Shown: positions 25,246 through 33,930, numbered from the stretch's first letter. The stretch: 64,000 nucleotides of DNA from JACVRW01 sp963837445 (GCA_963837445.1 CAWINK010000022.1:1-64000), one strand, 5' to 3'. The notes: a model not told the origin generated them from the letters alone. Numbers and translations: made by a program.

Positions 25246-27158
25246 CGCTCGCGCACAGGCTTTTCGCACCCGGCTGGTACCGCGCCGCCCTGGGCACCGC
25301 CCTGGGCTTCGGCCTTGGCATGGGCATCGTCGTGGCGGTGCGCGCGCTCTACGGCTGGGACCCGATCGTGGACTGGGACGCGATCATCACGGTGGGCGCC
25401 CTGATCGGCGCGCCGTTCGGCTACCTGATCGGGATCGGCTGCTTCGACTACTGGTTCCGCTGGGCCGCGGGCGCCCCCACGATCCCCGAGGACCACTCGG
25501 GCCACGGGGCCACCGGCTGGCGCGACTACTTCCGCGTGAACACCGATCACAAGGTGATCGGCATCCAGTACATCTGCACCACCTTCTTCTTCTTCGTGGC
25601 CGGCGGCCTGATGGCGATGCTGATGCGCGCCGAGCTCGCCCAGCCCGGCACGCAGTTCGTGGACCCGAACACGTTCAACGGCCTCTTCTCGGTCCACGCC
25701 TCGCTGATGATCTTCCTGTTCATCATCCCGGTGTTCGCCGGGATCGCGAACTTCGTGATCCCGCTGATGATCGGCGCACCGGACATGGCGTTCCCGCGCC
25801 TGAACGCGCTCTCGTTCTGGATGCTGCCGGCGGCCGGCGTGATGATGCTGGCGTCCTACTTCGCCGAAGGCGGCGCCTTCGCCACCGGCTGGACCGCCTA
25901 CGCCCCGCTCTCAACCGAGACACCGATGGGCCAGCAGTTCTTCACGGTGGGCGTGCAGTTCGCGGGCGCGTCGTCGATCGCGACCGCGCTCAACTTCCTG
26001 GTCACGATCATCACGATGCGCGCGCCGGGGATGACGTTCTGGCGCATGCCGCTCCTGGTGTGGGCGAACTTCACGACCTCGCTGCTGGTCGTGATCGCCA
26101 CCCCGTTCATCGCCGGCTCGCAGTTCTTCGTGCTGCTCGACCGCTCGCTCGGCACGAAGTTCTTCGACCCGGCCGCGGGCGGGGACGTGCTGATGTACCA
26201 GCACGTCTTCTGGTTCTACTCCCACCCGGCCGTCTACATCATGATGCTGCCGGGCTTCGGGATCATCAGCGAGGTCATCTCGACGCACGCCCGGAAACCG
26301 GTGTTCGGCTACCGGATGATGGCGTTCTCGCTGGTGGCGATCGTGATCCTCGGGTTCACGGTCTGGGCCCACCACATGTTCGTGTCGGGCATGCAGAGCT
26401 GGATCCGCGTCCCGATGATGATCACGACCATGCTGATCGCGGTGCCGACCGGCATCAAGATCTTCTCCTGGCTGGCCACGCTGTGGAGAGGCGTGATCCA
26501 CCTGCGAACACCGATGCTGTTCGCGCTCGGCTTCCTCACGATGTTCACGCTGGGCGGGATCAGCGGAATCATGCTCGCGGTCATCCCGTTCACGATCCAC
26601 GTGTCGGACACCTACTTCATCGTCGCCCACATCCACTACGTGCTGTTCGGCGGCTCCGTGTTCACGATCTTCGCCGGGATCTACCACTGGTACCCGAAGA
26701 TGACGGGCCGGATGTACGACGAGTCGCTCGGGCGGCTCCACTTCTGGCTGTCGTTCGTCTTCTTCAACCTCACCTTCGGCCCGATGCACCTGGTGGGCAT
26801 CGACGGGATGCCGAGGCGGGTGGCCGACTACGCCGAGCAGTACGCCACCTGGAACGTGATCATCTCCGTCTCGGCGTTCATCTTCGGCGCCTCGTTCCTG
26901 ATCTTCCTCTACAACATGATCGCCTCGTGGCGGCACGGGCCGGCCGCGGAGGGGAACCCGTGGCGCGCCCACTCGATCGAGTGGCAGGTGTCCTCGCCGC
27001 CGCCGATCTTCAACTTCGACGAGATCCCGACCGTGGTCGGCGGCCCGTACGAGTACGGCGTGCCCGGCGCGGTGCACGCGGTCTTCAAGGAGAAGCAGGC
27101 GGCAGCCGTGCCCGCTCCGGCCGGCGGAGGCGGGGCTCCCCCGCCCACTGACCCATGA
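25242..27158 (+). CDS. ctaD: Cytochrome c oxidase subunit I, A2-type heme-copper oxygen reductase
   Basis: The catalytic subunit, 638 residues, holding low-spin heme, heme a3 and CuB. An unusual N-terminal extension of about 95 residues with two hydrophobic helices (about 15-35 and 48-68) precedes the core. In the core, H152 (FSVHASLMIFLF) is a low-spin heme ligand. The helix VI motif is WFYSHPAVYIMMLPGFG (residues 324-340), with CuB ligand H328 and the cross-link tyrosine Y332. The proton-channel glutamate of the classic GHPEVY motif is absent and YS replaces it, as in the A2 class. H377/H378 follow in VWAHHMF. It overlaps both ctaC and the downstream Usp-like gene (ATGA). Confidence 0.96.
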   Translation: MTLAHRLFAPGWYRAALGTALGFGLGMGIVVAVRALYGWDPIVDWDAIITVGALIGAPFGYLIGIGCFDYWFRWAAGAPTIPEDHSGHGATGWRDYFRVNTDHKVIGIQYICTTFFFFVAGGLMAMLMRAELAQPGTQFVDPNTFNGLFSVHASLMIFLFIIPVFAGIANFVIPLMIGAPDMAFPRLNALSFWMLPAAGVMMLASYFAEGGAFATGWTAYAPLSTETPMGQQFFTVGVQFAGASSIATALNFLVTIITMRAPGMTFWRMPLLVWANFTTSLLVVIATPFIAGSQFFVLLDRSLGTKFFDPAAGGDVLMYQHVFWFYSHPAVYIMMLPGFGIISEVISTHARKPVFGYRMMAFSLVAIVILGFTVWAHHMFVSGMQSWIRVPMMITTMLIAVPTGIKIFSWLATLWRGVIHLRTPMLFALGFLTMFTLGGISGIMLAVIPFTIHVSDTYFIVAHIHYVLFGGSVFTIFAGIYHWYPKMTGRMYDESLGRLHFWLSFVFFNLTFGPMHLVGIDGMPRRVADYAEQYATWNVIISVSAFIFGASFLIFLYNMIASWRHGPAAEGNPWRAHSIEWQVSSPPPIFNFDEIPTVVGGPYEYGVPGAVHAVFKEKQAAAVPAPAGGGGAPPPTDP

Positions 27159-27976
27159 AGCGCATCCTCGTAGTGGCGAACGAGACGGTGGCCGGCAAGC
27201 CGCTGATCGACGCGGTGAAGCGTCGCGCGGACGGCGACGAGGTCAAGGTGCACGTGATCAGTCCGCAGAATCAGCCGAAGCACGGCTACGTGGTCTACGA
27301 GGACCACACGCGCGACGCCGCCCAGAACCGGCTCGAGATGACGATCGCGCTGCTGCGCGAGGAGGGCATCAAGGCCGACGGCGAGGTAATGGACCCCGAT
27401 CCGTACTCGGCGGTGATGGACGCGCTCGGCGAGGCGGACTACGACGAGATCATCCTCTCGACGCATCCTGAGACGCGCTCCGGCTGGCTGCGCCAAGGCC
27501 TTGTGGACCGGCTCCAGCGTGCAACGCGGCGTCCAGTGGAGCACGTGGTCGTGGACCTCGATGCGGAGCGCGACGATGTGAAGCGCACGCTCGTGGTCGC
27601 CAACGAGACGGTCGATTCGCGGCCGCTGCTGGACGCCCTCAAGCGCAAGGCCGCCGAGGAGCCGCGGCGCTTCATCGTGATCGCTCCGCAGGCCGGTGCC
27701 GGCAACGGCGACACCGAGAACGACCCGCATGAGCGCCTCGCTCACACGCTGAAGGCGCTCGAGGATGCCGGACTTCAGGCGATCGGCCAGGTGACCGACC
27801 CGGACCCGTTCACGGCGATCCAGAACGCCCTCCAGTTCTACGCGCCGGACGACATCGTGATCTCGACCTTCCCGGAGACCCGCTCCGGCTGGCTGCGGGC
27901 TGATCTCGTGGGCCGGGTCCAGGCCACCACCGGCAAGCCGGTCGAGCACGTGGTCGCCGAGGAGGAGTCGGCCTGA
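27155..27976 (+). CDS. Tandem Usp-like (universal-stress-type) domain protein in oxidase operon
   Basis: A 273-residue soluble protein built from two copies of one alpha/beta domain: residues about 1-138 (KRILVVANETVAGKPLIDAV to RPVEHVVVD) and 143-270 (KRTLVVANETVDSRPLLDAL to KPVEHVVAEE). Both repeats share STHPETRSGWLR or STFPETRSGWLR near their ends. The fold pattern resembles universal stress or nucleotide-binding alpha/beta proteins, but no clean ATP loop is evident. It overlaps ctaD by four bases and ctaE by one, so it is translated within the oxidase operon. A role in assembly, regulation or sensing of the oxidase is inferred from that position. Confidence 0.75.
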   Translation: MKRILVVANETVAGKPLIDAVKRRADGDEVKVHVISPQNQPKHGYVVYEDHTRDAAQNRLEMTIALLREEGIKADGEVMDPDPYSAVMDALGEADYDEIILSTHPETRSGWLRQGLVDRLQRATRRPVEHVVVDLDAERDDVKRTLVVANETVDSRPLLDALKRKAAEEPRRFIVIAPQAGAGNGDTENDPHERLAHTLKALEDAGLQAIGQVTDPDPFTAIQNALQFYAPDDIVISTFPETRSGWLRADLVGRVQATTGKPVEHVVAEEESA

Positions 27977-28596
27977 TGGAATCCGCCTCGATCGCCGCGG
28001 ACGTCGCCCACGACGACCATCACCACGGCCCGCCCCCGGCGAACGTCTCGTCGCGCGTCGAGGCTCAGTTCCTCGGGATGCTGCTTTTCATCATCTCGGA
28101 GGTGATGCTCTTCGGAGCGTTCTTCACGGCCTACTTCTTCGTCCGGGTCGTGGCGGACGCGGGCTGGTTCCCGATCAACGAAGTGGACCTCCCGAAGGCC
28201 ATCGCCGGCGTGAACACGGCGATCCTGATCTCGTCGAGCTTCACGATGCACTGGGCGCTCGAGGGCGCTCGGAACGAGAACCGCAACGCGCTGAGGGTCG
28301 GCCTACTCACCACAGCCCTGCTCGGCCTCAGCTTCCTGACGATTCAGGTGAACGAGTACGTCCACCTCGGCTTCGCGCCGCACGACCACGCGCAGGGCAC
28401 CATCTTCTACGGGCTGACCGGCCTGCACGGCGCCCACGTGTTCGTGGGCCTCACGCTGCTCACGTTCGCCACCGTCCGCGCCTTCCGCGGCCACTTCACC
28501 GCCAAGGAGCACCGCGGGGTCGAGGTGCCCGGGATCTACTGGCACTTCGTCGACGTGATGTGGATCGTCGTGTACTCGTCGGTCTACATCCTGTAG
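27976..28596 (+). CDS. ctaE: Cytochrome c oxidase subunit III
   Basis: A 206-residue membrane subunit with five predicted helices, the length of the short bacterial form. The N-terminus has a His-rich stretch (DVAHDDHHHGPPP) before helix I (GMLLFIISEVMLFGAFFTAY). The conserved LTGLHGAHVFVGL and the C-terminal IYWHFVDVMWIVVYSSVYIL are diagnostic. It stabilises subunit I and the proton-uptake side. Its ATG overlaps the stop of the Usp-like gene by one base. Five bases after its stop a 36-aa membrane ORF begins. Confidence 0.95.
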   Translation: MESASIAADVAHDDHHHGPPPANVSSRVEAQFLGMLLFIISEVMLFGAFFTAYFFVRVVADAGWFPINEVDLPKAIAGVNTAILISSSFTMHWALEGARNENRNALRVGLLTTALLGLSFLTIQVNEYVHLGFAPHDHAQGTIFYGLTGLHGAHVFVGLTLLTFATVRAFRGHFTAKEHRGVEVPGIYWHFVDVMWIVVYSSVYIL

Positions 28597-28600
28597 ATCG

Positions 28601-28711
28601 ATGCTGAATCCGCTCAGGTCCGAGCAGGAGGCATTCCGCTTCCTGCTCTACGTCGTGGCCGTTGCGGCCGTCGTGATCGGCATCGTGTTCGCCGTGCGCG
28701 CCGTCACGTGA
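28601..28711 (+). CDS. Small single-helix membrane protein in oxidase operon (36 aa)
   Basis: ATG 28601 to TGA 28711. The product has a charged start (MLNPLRSEQEAFRF) and one transmembrane helix (LLYVVAVAAVVIGIVFAVRA). It starts four bases after ctaE ends, and its stop overlaps the GTG of the inositol monophosphatase gene (GTGA). The tight spacing on both sides and the membrane helix support a real small protein, possibly an accessory oxidase subunit. Too short for family assignment by eye. Confidence 0.6.
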   Translation: MLNPLRSEQEAFRFLLYVVAVAAVVIGIVFAVRAVT

Positions 28712-29466
28712 GCGGAGACCTCGAGCTGGCCGAGCGGGCGGCGCGGGCCGCCGGCGAGGTGCTCATGACGTACTACGGACGGGCGCCCGAGGGGCTCGGC
28801 TCGAAGACGTCTGTCACGGACCCCGTCTCGGACGCCGACCGCGAGGCCGAGCGCGTGATCCGCGAACTGCTGTCGGCCGAGCGGCCGGATGATGGTTTGG
28901 TCGGTGAGGAGGGCTCTCGCATTGAGGGGGAGCACAGCCGGCGCTGGATCGTGGACCCGCTGGATGGGACCGTGAATTTCCTGTACGGCCTCCGCGCTTG
29001 GGGGGTGAGCATTGCTCTGGAGGACGAGGAGGGGCTCGCCGTGGGTGTGGTCTTCAACCCTGTGAGCGGCGAGTGCTTTGCCGCCGAGCGCGGCAGGGGC
29101 GCGACGATGAGCGGCCGGCCTATTCACGTGACGGACTGCCGGACGCTGGAACGGGCGATGGTGGCCACCGGCTTCTCCTACGAGGCCGAGCGCCGGGCCG
29201 AGCAGGCCTCGCTGCTCGTCGAGCTCCTGCCGAGGATTCGCGACGTGCGCCGCGCGGGCGCCGCCGCCCTGGACCTGGCCTACGTGGCGGCCGGGCGCGT
29301 GGACGCCTACTACGAGCGCGGCCTCCAGCGCTGGGACGAGGCGGCCGGCCGCCTGCTGGTAACGGAGGCCGGTGGCGCGCTGGCCGACCTCGACGGAGAA
29401 CCCCACGGCGTGGTGGCCGCGGCTACGCCGGAGCTCCTGGAAGAGCTCCTCCCGCTGGTGGCCTAG
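28708..29466 (+). CDS. Inositol monophosphatase family protein
   Basis: A 252-residue Mg-dependent sugar phosphatase. The signature motifs are LVGEEGSRIEGEHSRRWIVD, then WIVDPLDGTVNFLYGLRAW (metal ligands D and D of DPLDGT), and the second signature LQRWDEAAGRLLVTEAGG. The family includes inositol-1-phosphatase, histidinol-phosphatase (HisN) and fructose-1,6-bisphosphatase-like enzymes; these cannot be separated here. The start is GTG 28708, coupled by GTGA to the preceding 36-aa ORF. Its stop overlaps that of the convergent cytochrome c gene. Confidence 0.9.
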   Translation: MSGDLELAERAARAAGEVLMTYYGRAPEGLGSKTSVTDPVSDADREAERVIRELLSAERPDDGLVGEEGSRIEGEHSRRWIVDPLDGTVNFLYGLRAWGVSIALEDEEGLAVGVVFNPVSGECFAAERGRGATMSGRPIHVTDCRTLERAMVATGFSYEAERRAEQASLLVELLPRIRDVRRAGAAALDLAYVAAGRVDAYYERGLQRWDEAAGRLLVTEAGGALADLDGEPHGVVAAATPELLEELLPLVA

Positions 29467-30149
29467 CCGCCGCTCTCCAGCAGGTAGTCGACCAGCGCCT
29501 GGATCTGCTCGTCCGTGAGGCGGCCCTCGAAGGAGGGCATCGCGTTTCCGAAGCCCTCAGTCAGGAAGGCCTCCGGGCTTGTGAGCGACTCGCGGATGTA
29601 TTCCTCGGCCGACTTGCCCGGCTCGCGCTGTCCGGCTGCTGCGGCGAGCTCGTCGAGGTTCGGGCCGATGTTGGCGTTCGAGCCGGCCGGCGCGAACGTG
29701 TGGCAGCCGGCGCAGCCTGCCGCCGTGAAGATCTGGTCGCCCGTCTTGGCCTGCGCGAGGCCGGCGGTCGCGAGCGCGCCCTGGTCGTCACCGGACTTCC
29801 CGGCGGCGTAGCCGACGTAGGCGGCCACGTCGCGCGCGTCGTCGCCCTTCACGAGGCCTGCCGGCATGATGCTGTTCTTGCGCGGGTGCAGGATCTGCTT
29901 GTGCACGACGCCCTCGACCGTGTCGCGGTCGATGCCGTCAGCCAGGGCGGTCTGGAAGGCGTCGTCGAGGCTCGGCCCCTGTGTGCCCGCGGTGCCGGCG
30001 CGGCCGAGCGCGTGGCAGGAGCCGCACTTCTCCACGAACTGAGCCTTGCCGTTCGACAGGTCGGGCTCGTCGCGCCCGCATGCCGCGAGTGGCAGCGTGA
30101 GCGCGACGGCGCACAGCGCTGCCGCGAGACTGTTCCGGGTGAGGCTCAC
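29463..30149 (-). CDS. Diheme cytochrome c lipoprotein
   Basis: A 228-residue exported protein with a lipoprotein signal (AVALTLPLAACGRDE, lipobox cysteine near residue 24) and two class I cytochrome domains. The heme motifs are EKCGSCHALGRAG (about 42-54) and AGCAGCHTFAPAG (about 143-155). Methionines in NSIMPAGL and NAMPSFEG are likely axial ligands. It should sit on the outer face of the membrane and could donate to the caa3 oxidase encoded just upstream on the opposite strand. The two domains look like an internal duplication. Confidence 0.9.
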   Translation of the reverse strand: MSLTRNSLAAALCAVALTLPLAACGRDEPDLSNGKAQFVEKCGSCHALGRAGTAGTQGPSLDDAFQTALADGIDRDTVEGVVHKQILHPRKNSIMPAGLVKGDDARDVAAYVGYAAGKSGDDQGALATAGLAQAKTGDQIFTAAGCAGCHTFAPAGSNANIGPNLDELAAAAGQREPGKSAEEYIRESLTSPEAFLTEGFGNAMPSFEGRLTDEQIQALVDYLLESGG

Positions 30150-30161
30150 GGGGCGGGAACA

Positions 30162-31573
30162 CTATCCACTGGAGGGGCCGGACGCGGCCTCGATCACACC
30201 CTCCGCGACGCTCTCCCAGGAGTACTGACGAGCGGCATCCGCAGCCAGCGCGTCGCGTGCCCGCTCGCGCTCCTCGGGGTCGAGCGTGAGCCACGTGACG
30301 AGCTTCTCGGCGATCTCCCGGACCGCCCCGGGGCCCACCTCGAACGACATCAGCGGCCGCAGCTCAGGGGGCAGCGCGGGCGCCAGCGTGGCGGTGACCT
30401 CGGCCATCCCGGAGTGGTTCGCCGAGAGCGGCAGCGCCCCGCAGGCCGCCGCCTCCGCCGCGACCATCCCGAATGACTCCGGGAAGGTGGACGGCATCAC
30501 CAGCGCCTCCACCGCCGGGAGCAGGTCGGGCAGGTCGTCGTGCTCGAGCCGGCCGGTGAAGTGAATCCGCTCGGCGGCGAGCGGCGCCGCTCGCAGCCAG
30601 GAGTCGTCGACGGTCTCGAGGAAGGCTCTGAGGTACTTGAGCTCTCCGGGAGGCCCGCCCTCGAGCTCCCTGCCCCGCGCCGCGATCTCCCTCAGTGCTC
30701 CTACGTCCGCGCGCCGCAGCGCGTCCACGAAGCCATCGAGCGCCTCGCGGTAGGTCCCGAAGCCGATCACGAGCAGCCGCGCGTCCGGGACCCGGTCGAC
30801 GACCAGGGGCCACGCCGCGAACAGCAGGTCCACGCCCTTCGAGACGATCAGCTTGCCGAGGAAGCTGACGATCCGGTCGCTCGAGAGGTCGAGGCTCCGG
30901 AGCACGTCGCGCGCGCCCTCCTCGCCGCCCCAGGCCACGACGTTCGCGGACAGGCGATCGTCAGGTTCGGCTCCCGGCGCCGGAAGCTGCCCACGTCCAC
31001 GCCCGGAGGACCCAATCGGGTGCGGGCGCGCAGCGAGGGCTCGTCCGTGAGCACCTCGAAGAGCGACTCGCCGGTGTGGTGGGAGCCGACCAGGACCCCG
31101 CTGGCCCCGCGAATCCCCTCGAGCGCGTACGGGAGGAAGCGCTCGGGGTGCGGACGGACCGTGTACTCGAGCGCGCTGCCGTGGATCTTCACGGCGTAGG
31201 GCACCTTTCCGGCGAGCGCACGGGCGAGGATCACGGGGCCCATCACGAGGTGATTCGCCAGCGCCAGGTCCGGAGTCGGCACCGCCCGCACAGCCTCGAC
31301 GTTCGCCTCGATGTAGTGCTCGAGCTCGGCGTCAGTGAGCTGCTCGAAGGGCTTGGCATCGAAGCCCTCGTACTCGTCGGCCACGTAGACGGGCAGCACA
31401 CGCCCGATGTCCGGCAGGTGCACCGTGACCCCGTCGGGCGGCTCGTAGTCCCGGTCCTGGCAGAGCAGGTGCACCTCGTGCCCGAGCCGTGCCAGCGTCC
31501 GCACCAGGTTGGCGTTGTAGATGTTGCTGCCCGTGCCGCGCAGCAGGTAGCCGTGGAAGATCAGGATCCGCAC
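30162..31573 (-). pseudogene. GT4-type glycosyltransferase, frameshifted
   Basis: The 5' part (ATG 31573) encodes the acceptor-side Rossmann domain: MRILIFHGYLLRGTGSNIYN, AVKIHGSALEYTV and GVLVGSHHTGESLFEVL. The 3' part in another frame encodes the nucleotide-sugar domain: IVSFLGKLIVSKGVDLLF, IHFTGRLEHDDLPDLLPAVE and MPSTFPESFGMVAAEAAACG. Homology moves between frames at about 30960-30975, where VGSFRRREP should continue into DDRLSANVVAWGGEEG. Adding one base there restores a single frame of about 470 codons. Both halves are well conserved, so a sequencing indel or recent mutation is likely. Donor and acceptor are unknown. Confidence 0.8.
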
Positions 31574-31595
31574 GCGCCGCTATTCTTCCGCGCCG

Positions 31596-31865
31596 ATGCC
31601 CGCCCGTCAGAAGTACCGACTTCGAGCCCGGTCAGACCGCGAGATCGTGCGCGAGGTCGAACCAGGCGTGACCTACGTGGATCACGAGAGCGGCGAGGAG
31701 TTCCAGGTCGTGGGAGCGCTGCTCCCACTCGCCCCCTCGCCCAGCGACCTTCCCTACTCCGTCGAGAACCTGAGGCTATGCGGTTGCTCCCTCGAGCAGC
31801 TCGTCCAGAACGACCTGAACGACTGCCCGCACTGCGGCCGGCGGCTCCCGGCCGTCGAGCGCTGA
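31596..31865 (+). CDS. Small zinc-ribbon-like hypothetical protein
   Basis: An 89-residue soluble protein, basic at the N-terminus (MPARQKYRLRARSDREIVRE) and ending with a cysteine set (LCGCSLEQ, then NDCPHCGRRLPAVER) that could bind zinc. It begins 22 bases from the start of the divergent glycosyltransferase gene. Its TGA overlaps an in-frame CTG that I take as the start of the next lipoprotein gene. Family unknown. Confidence 0.6.
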   Translation: MPARQKYRLRARSDREIVREVEPGVTYVDHESGEEFQVVGALLPLAPSPSDLPYSVENLRLCGCSLEQLVQNDLNDCPHCGRRLPAVER

Positions 31866-32182
31866 GCATCAGGGCCCGGGTCCTGCCGCTGTTGCTCGTG
31901 GCGGCGCTGGCCGGCTGCGGCGGCGACGACGAGCCGGCCGAGACCACCCGCGAGCTGCCGGAGCTGTCGCTCCCGAGCACCGAGGCAGCTCCCCCGGCGG
32001 AGCCGACCGAGACGCAGTCCACGACGGTCGATCCCGCCACGGAGACGCTGCCGCCGGAGGGTCCGGCCCCCTCGGACACGGCTCCCACCGACACGCCCGA
32101 GAGCGACACCGCTCCGCCCGCGGGCACTCCAGCGGAGCGCTTCGAGGAGTACTGCGACGAGAATCCCGGCGCCTGCGGCTGA
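31862..32182 (+). CDS. Lipoprotein with Pro/Thr/Glu-rich stalk, apparent CTG start
   Basis: The frame encodes a basic n-region and lipobox (SIRARVLPLLLVAALAGCGG), then a disordered Glu/Pro/Thr-rich stretch of about 65 residues, and ends with EEYCDENPGACG, a likely disulfide pair. No ATG or GTG lies between the upstream gene and this signal peptide; TTG 31892 would leave too short a signal sequence, and ATG 31776 lies deep inside the previous gene. CTG 31862 overlaps the previous stop as CTGA and gives a standard lipoprotein signal of 106 residues in total. A surface-anchored spacer protein of unknown role. Confidence 0.55.
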   Translation: MSIRARVLPLLLVAALAGCGGDDEPAETTRELPELSLPSTEAAPPAEPTETQSTTVDPATETLPPEGPAPSDTAPTDTPESDTAPPAGTPAERFEEYCDENPGACG

Positions 32183-32183
32183 C

Positions 32184-32540
32184 TCAGGCGAGCCCGCCGA
32201 GCGCCTTCTCGCGTGAATCGAAGATCGTGAGGTGGCCGACCAGGCCGGTGACCTCGAACGGCCGCATCACCCGCGCCGTCGGGCAGACGAGCACCATCTT
32301 CGTGTGCCGGATCGTGAAATGCCGAAGCGCGTTGAGCAGCACACCGATTCCGGTGGAATCCATGAAGGTCACCTCGGAGAGGTCCACAACGACCCCTCGC
32401 TTGCCCTCGTCGGCCAATCCGAAGAGACGGCTCCCCAACCTCGGCGCCGTCATCGCATCGATCTCCCCCCGGAGCGACACGACGTGGGTTGTGTCGTCGA
32501 CGGCCTCGTCGACCAACCCGAAGTCGATCACGTCGCCCAA
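32184..32540 (-). CDS. STAS-domain anti-sigma factor antagonist
   Basis: A 118-residue single STAS domain. The phosphorylation-site motif is VVVDLSEVTFMDSTGIGVLL (about residues 50-69), where the serine in DSTG is the usual target of an anti-sigma kinase. The N-terminal strand VVSLRGEIDAMTAPRL is also typical. In its unphosphorylated form such a protein releases a sigma factor by binding the anti-sigma partner. No partner kinase or sigma gene is adjacent, so the target is unknown. Confidence 0.88.
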   Translation of the reverse strand: MGDVIDFGLVDEAVDDTTHVVSLRGEIDAMTAPRLGSRLFGLADEGKRGVVVDLSEVTFMDSTGIGVLLNALRHFTIRHTKMVLVCPTARVMRPFEVTGLVGHLTIFDSREKALGGLA

Positions 32541-32566
32541 GCTATCAGGAGGCGCGACGCGCCGCT

Positions 32567-32908
32567 TCAGTTGCGGTGCGTCGGCACGGGTGAGCTCGGA
32601 CGCCTCACCCGCGCGGGCGCCGGTACCAGCGGCTCATGGTCGCGCCGGCGCTCCACACCGGGCCGGGGCGAGTGGTCCCGCACCCGGCCGCGTCCGAGCT
32701 TCCAGGAGCCGAGCGGCAGCTTGATGCCACCGCCGCCGGGTCCGTCGCGGCCCGGACGGGGGCCCGGGCCCTCGCCGCCACCGCCGTCGTCGCCCCGCGA
32801 ATCGTCGTCGTCGTCCCGCAGCCGGAAGAACCAGATCAGCCACACGACGAGCAGGCCGACGTCGAAGACGCGGAAGCCGACCATGAAGATCCACCCCTCG
32901 GTGGTCAT
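32567..32908 (-). CDS. Small membrane protein with acidic/glycine-rich tail, hypothetical
   Basis: A 113-residue product with one N-terminal transmembrane helix (FDVGLLVVWLIWFFRLRD, about residues 14-31) followed at once by a DDDDD run, a Gly/Pro-rich linker and a basic tail. The C-terminal sequence is low complexity, and the overlapping rightward frames are also open, so only the N-terminal half is well supported. It lies 26 bases upstream of the STAS gene on the same strand. Function unknown. Confidence 0.5.
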   Translation of the reverse strand: MTTEGWIFMVGFRVFDVGLLVVWLIWFFRLRDDDDDSRGDDGGGGEGPGPRPGRDGPGGGGIKLPLGSWKLGRGRVRDHSPRPGVERRRDHEPLVPAPARVRRPSSPVPTHRN

Positions 32909-32956
32909 CGAGTCGATGCTACCGCGCTTACGCGGCCGGTTGAAGGGGGGAATTTC

Positions 32957-33658
32957 CTACTCGGCCGGCTGGTTCGTGACGCGGTTGCTCGGGATGTACG
33001 TGACGCTGTACAGCAGTCGCGCGCCGTGATACGTGCAGCCGAACCGCGCGACCTCGCGCAGATCCTCGAGCGCGAACTGGCGCAGGCTCTTGGGCGGCTC
33101 GCAGCTGTCCTTCGGCCGCGACGAGCGCCACCAGTTCGAACGCGCCAGGTTCGTGGCGAGCAGCGGCGCCCAGGTGGGCACGGTGAGCGCGATCCAGTTG
33201 CCCTTCTTGACCGGAATCGGCCTGTCGAACACGAACGTCGGCTTGGAGCCGAAGTACGAGTCGAGCCCGACGCGGTCCGACTGGTTGATCAGGCGGTGGT
33301 CCAGGCGCCGCTTGCGAGTGGTGCCTCGCCGCATCACCGAGATGCGGGCGGTGGACGGCGTGCCGAAGTTGTCGTTGAAGAAGGCGATCTCCTCGGCCGT
33401 CGGCTTCGCGAGCTGGAGCGTGAAGGCCACCAGGAAGCCGTCGCGGCGGATGTAGAACGGGTTCTTGGGCCCGCCCGAGGCGCGGCCCTGGTAGCCCGTC
33501 ATGCGCACCGCGGCCACGCAGGGCGCCTCAGTCGTGCCGGGGCAGTTGAGGGAGGCGGCATCGGCGGTGCCGCCCAGCTCGATGATGCGGGCGGATGCGC
33601 TCGACGGCAGCGCGAGCGCCGCAGTCAGCACGCATGTCAGCAGGAGGATTCGCTTCAT
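32957..33658 (-). CDS. Secreted hypothetical protein
   Basis: A 233-residue product from ATG 33658 with a signal peptide (KRILLLTCVLTAALALPSSASA). The mature part is beta-rich (CVAAVRMTGYQGRASGGPKN, IRRDGFLVAFTLQLAKP, KGNWIALTVPTWAPLLA), suggesting an extracellular beta-sandwich, with cysteines near both ends. The longer frame to 33715 has no signal-like start. Its homologues, if any, are not recognisable to me by eye. Confidence 0.7.
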   Translation of the reverse strand: MKRILLLTCVLTAALALPSSASARIIELGGTADAASLNCPGTTEAPCVAAVRMTGYQGRASGGPKNPFYIRRDGFLVAFTLQLAKPTAEEIAFFNDNFGTPSTARISVMRRGTTRKRRLDHRLINQSDRVGLDSYFGSKPTFVFDRPIPVKKGNWIALTVPTWAPLLATNLARSNWWRSSRPKDSCEPPKSLRQFALEDLREVARFGCTYHGARLLYSVTYIPSNRVTNQPAE

Positions 33659-33711
33659 GACCGGGGTACAAACACCGCCTTCGGCCTGGTGTTGCGGAGG
33701 ACGGGCGGGCC

Positions 33712-33930
33712 TCACTTATACCGGTAGGTGATCCGGCCACGGTCCAGGTCGTACGGCGACAGCTCGATCTTGACCCTGTCGCCAGGCAGGATGCGGATGT
33801 AGTGCCGCCGCATCTTGCCTGAAATATGGCCTAGGACCTCGTGCCCGTTGTCGAGCTGGACCTTGAACATGGTGTTTGGGAGGGCCTCGACGATCTCGCC
33901 CTCCATCTCGATCTTCTCTTCCTTGGGCAC
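33712..33930 (-). CDS. infA: Translation initiation factor IF-1
   Basis: A 72-residue OB-fold protein of the standard length and sequence: MPKEEKIEMEGEIVEALPN, then FKVQLDNGHEVLGHISGKMR, and a C-terminal RGRITYRYK. It binds the ribosomal A site during initiation and guides IF-2 and IF-3. It is not beside the usual rpmJ-rpsM-rpsK cluster here; it follows the cold-shock gene by 15 bases. The two small RNA-binding proteins may share a transcript. Confidence 0.97.
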   Translation of the reverse strand: MPKEEKIEMEGEIVEALPNTMFKVQLDNGHEVLGHISGKMRRHYIRILPGDRVKIELSPYDLDRGRITYRYK

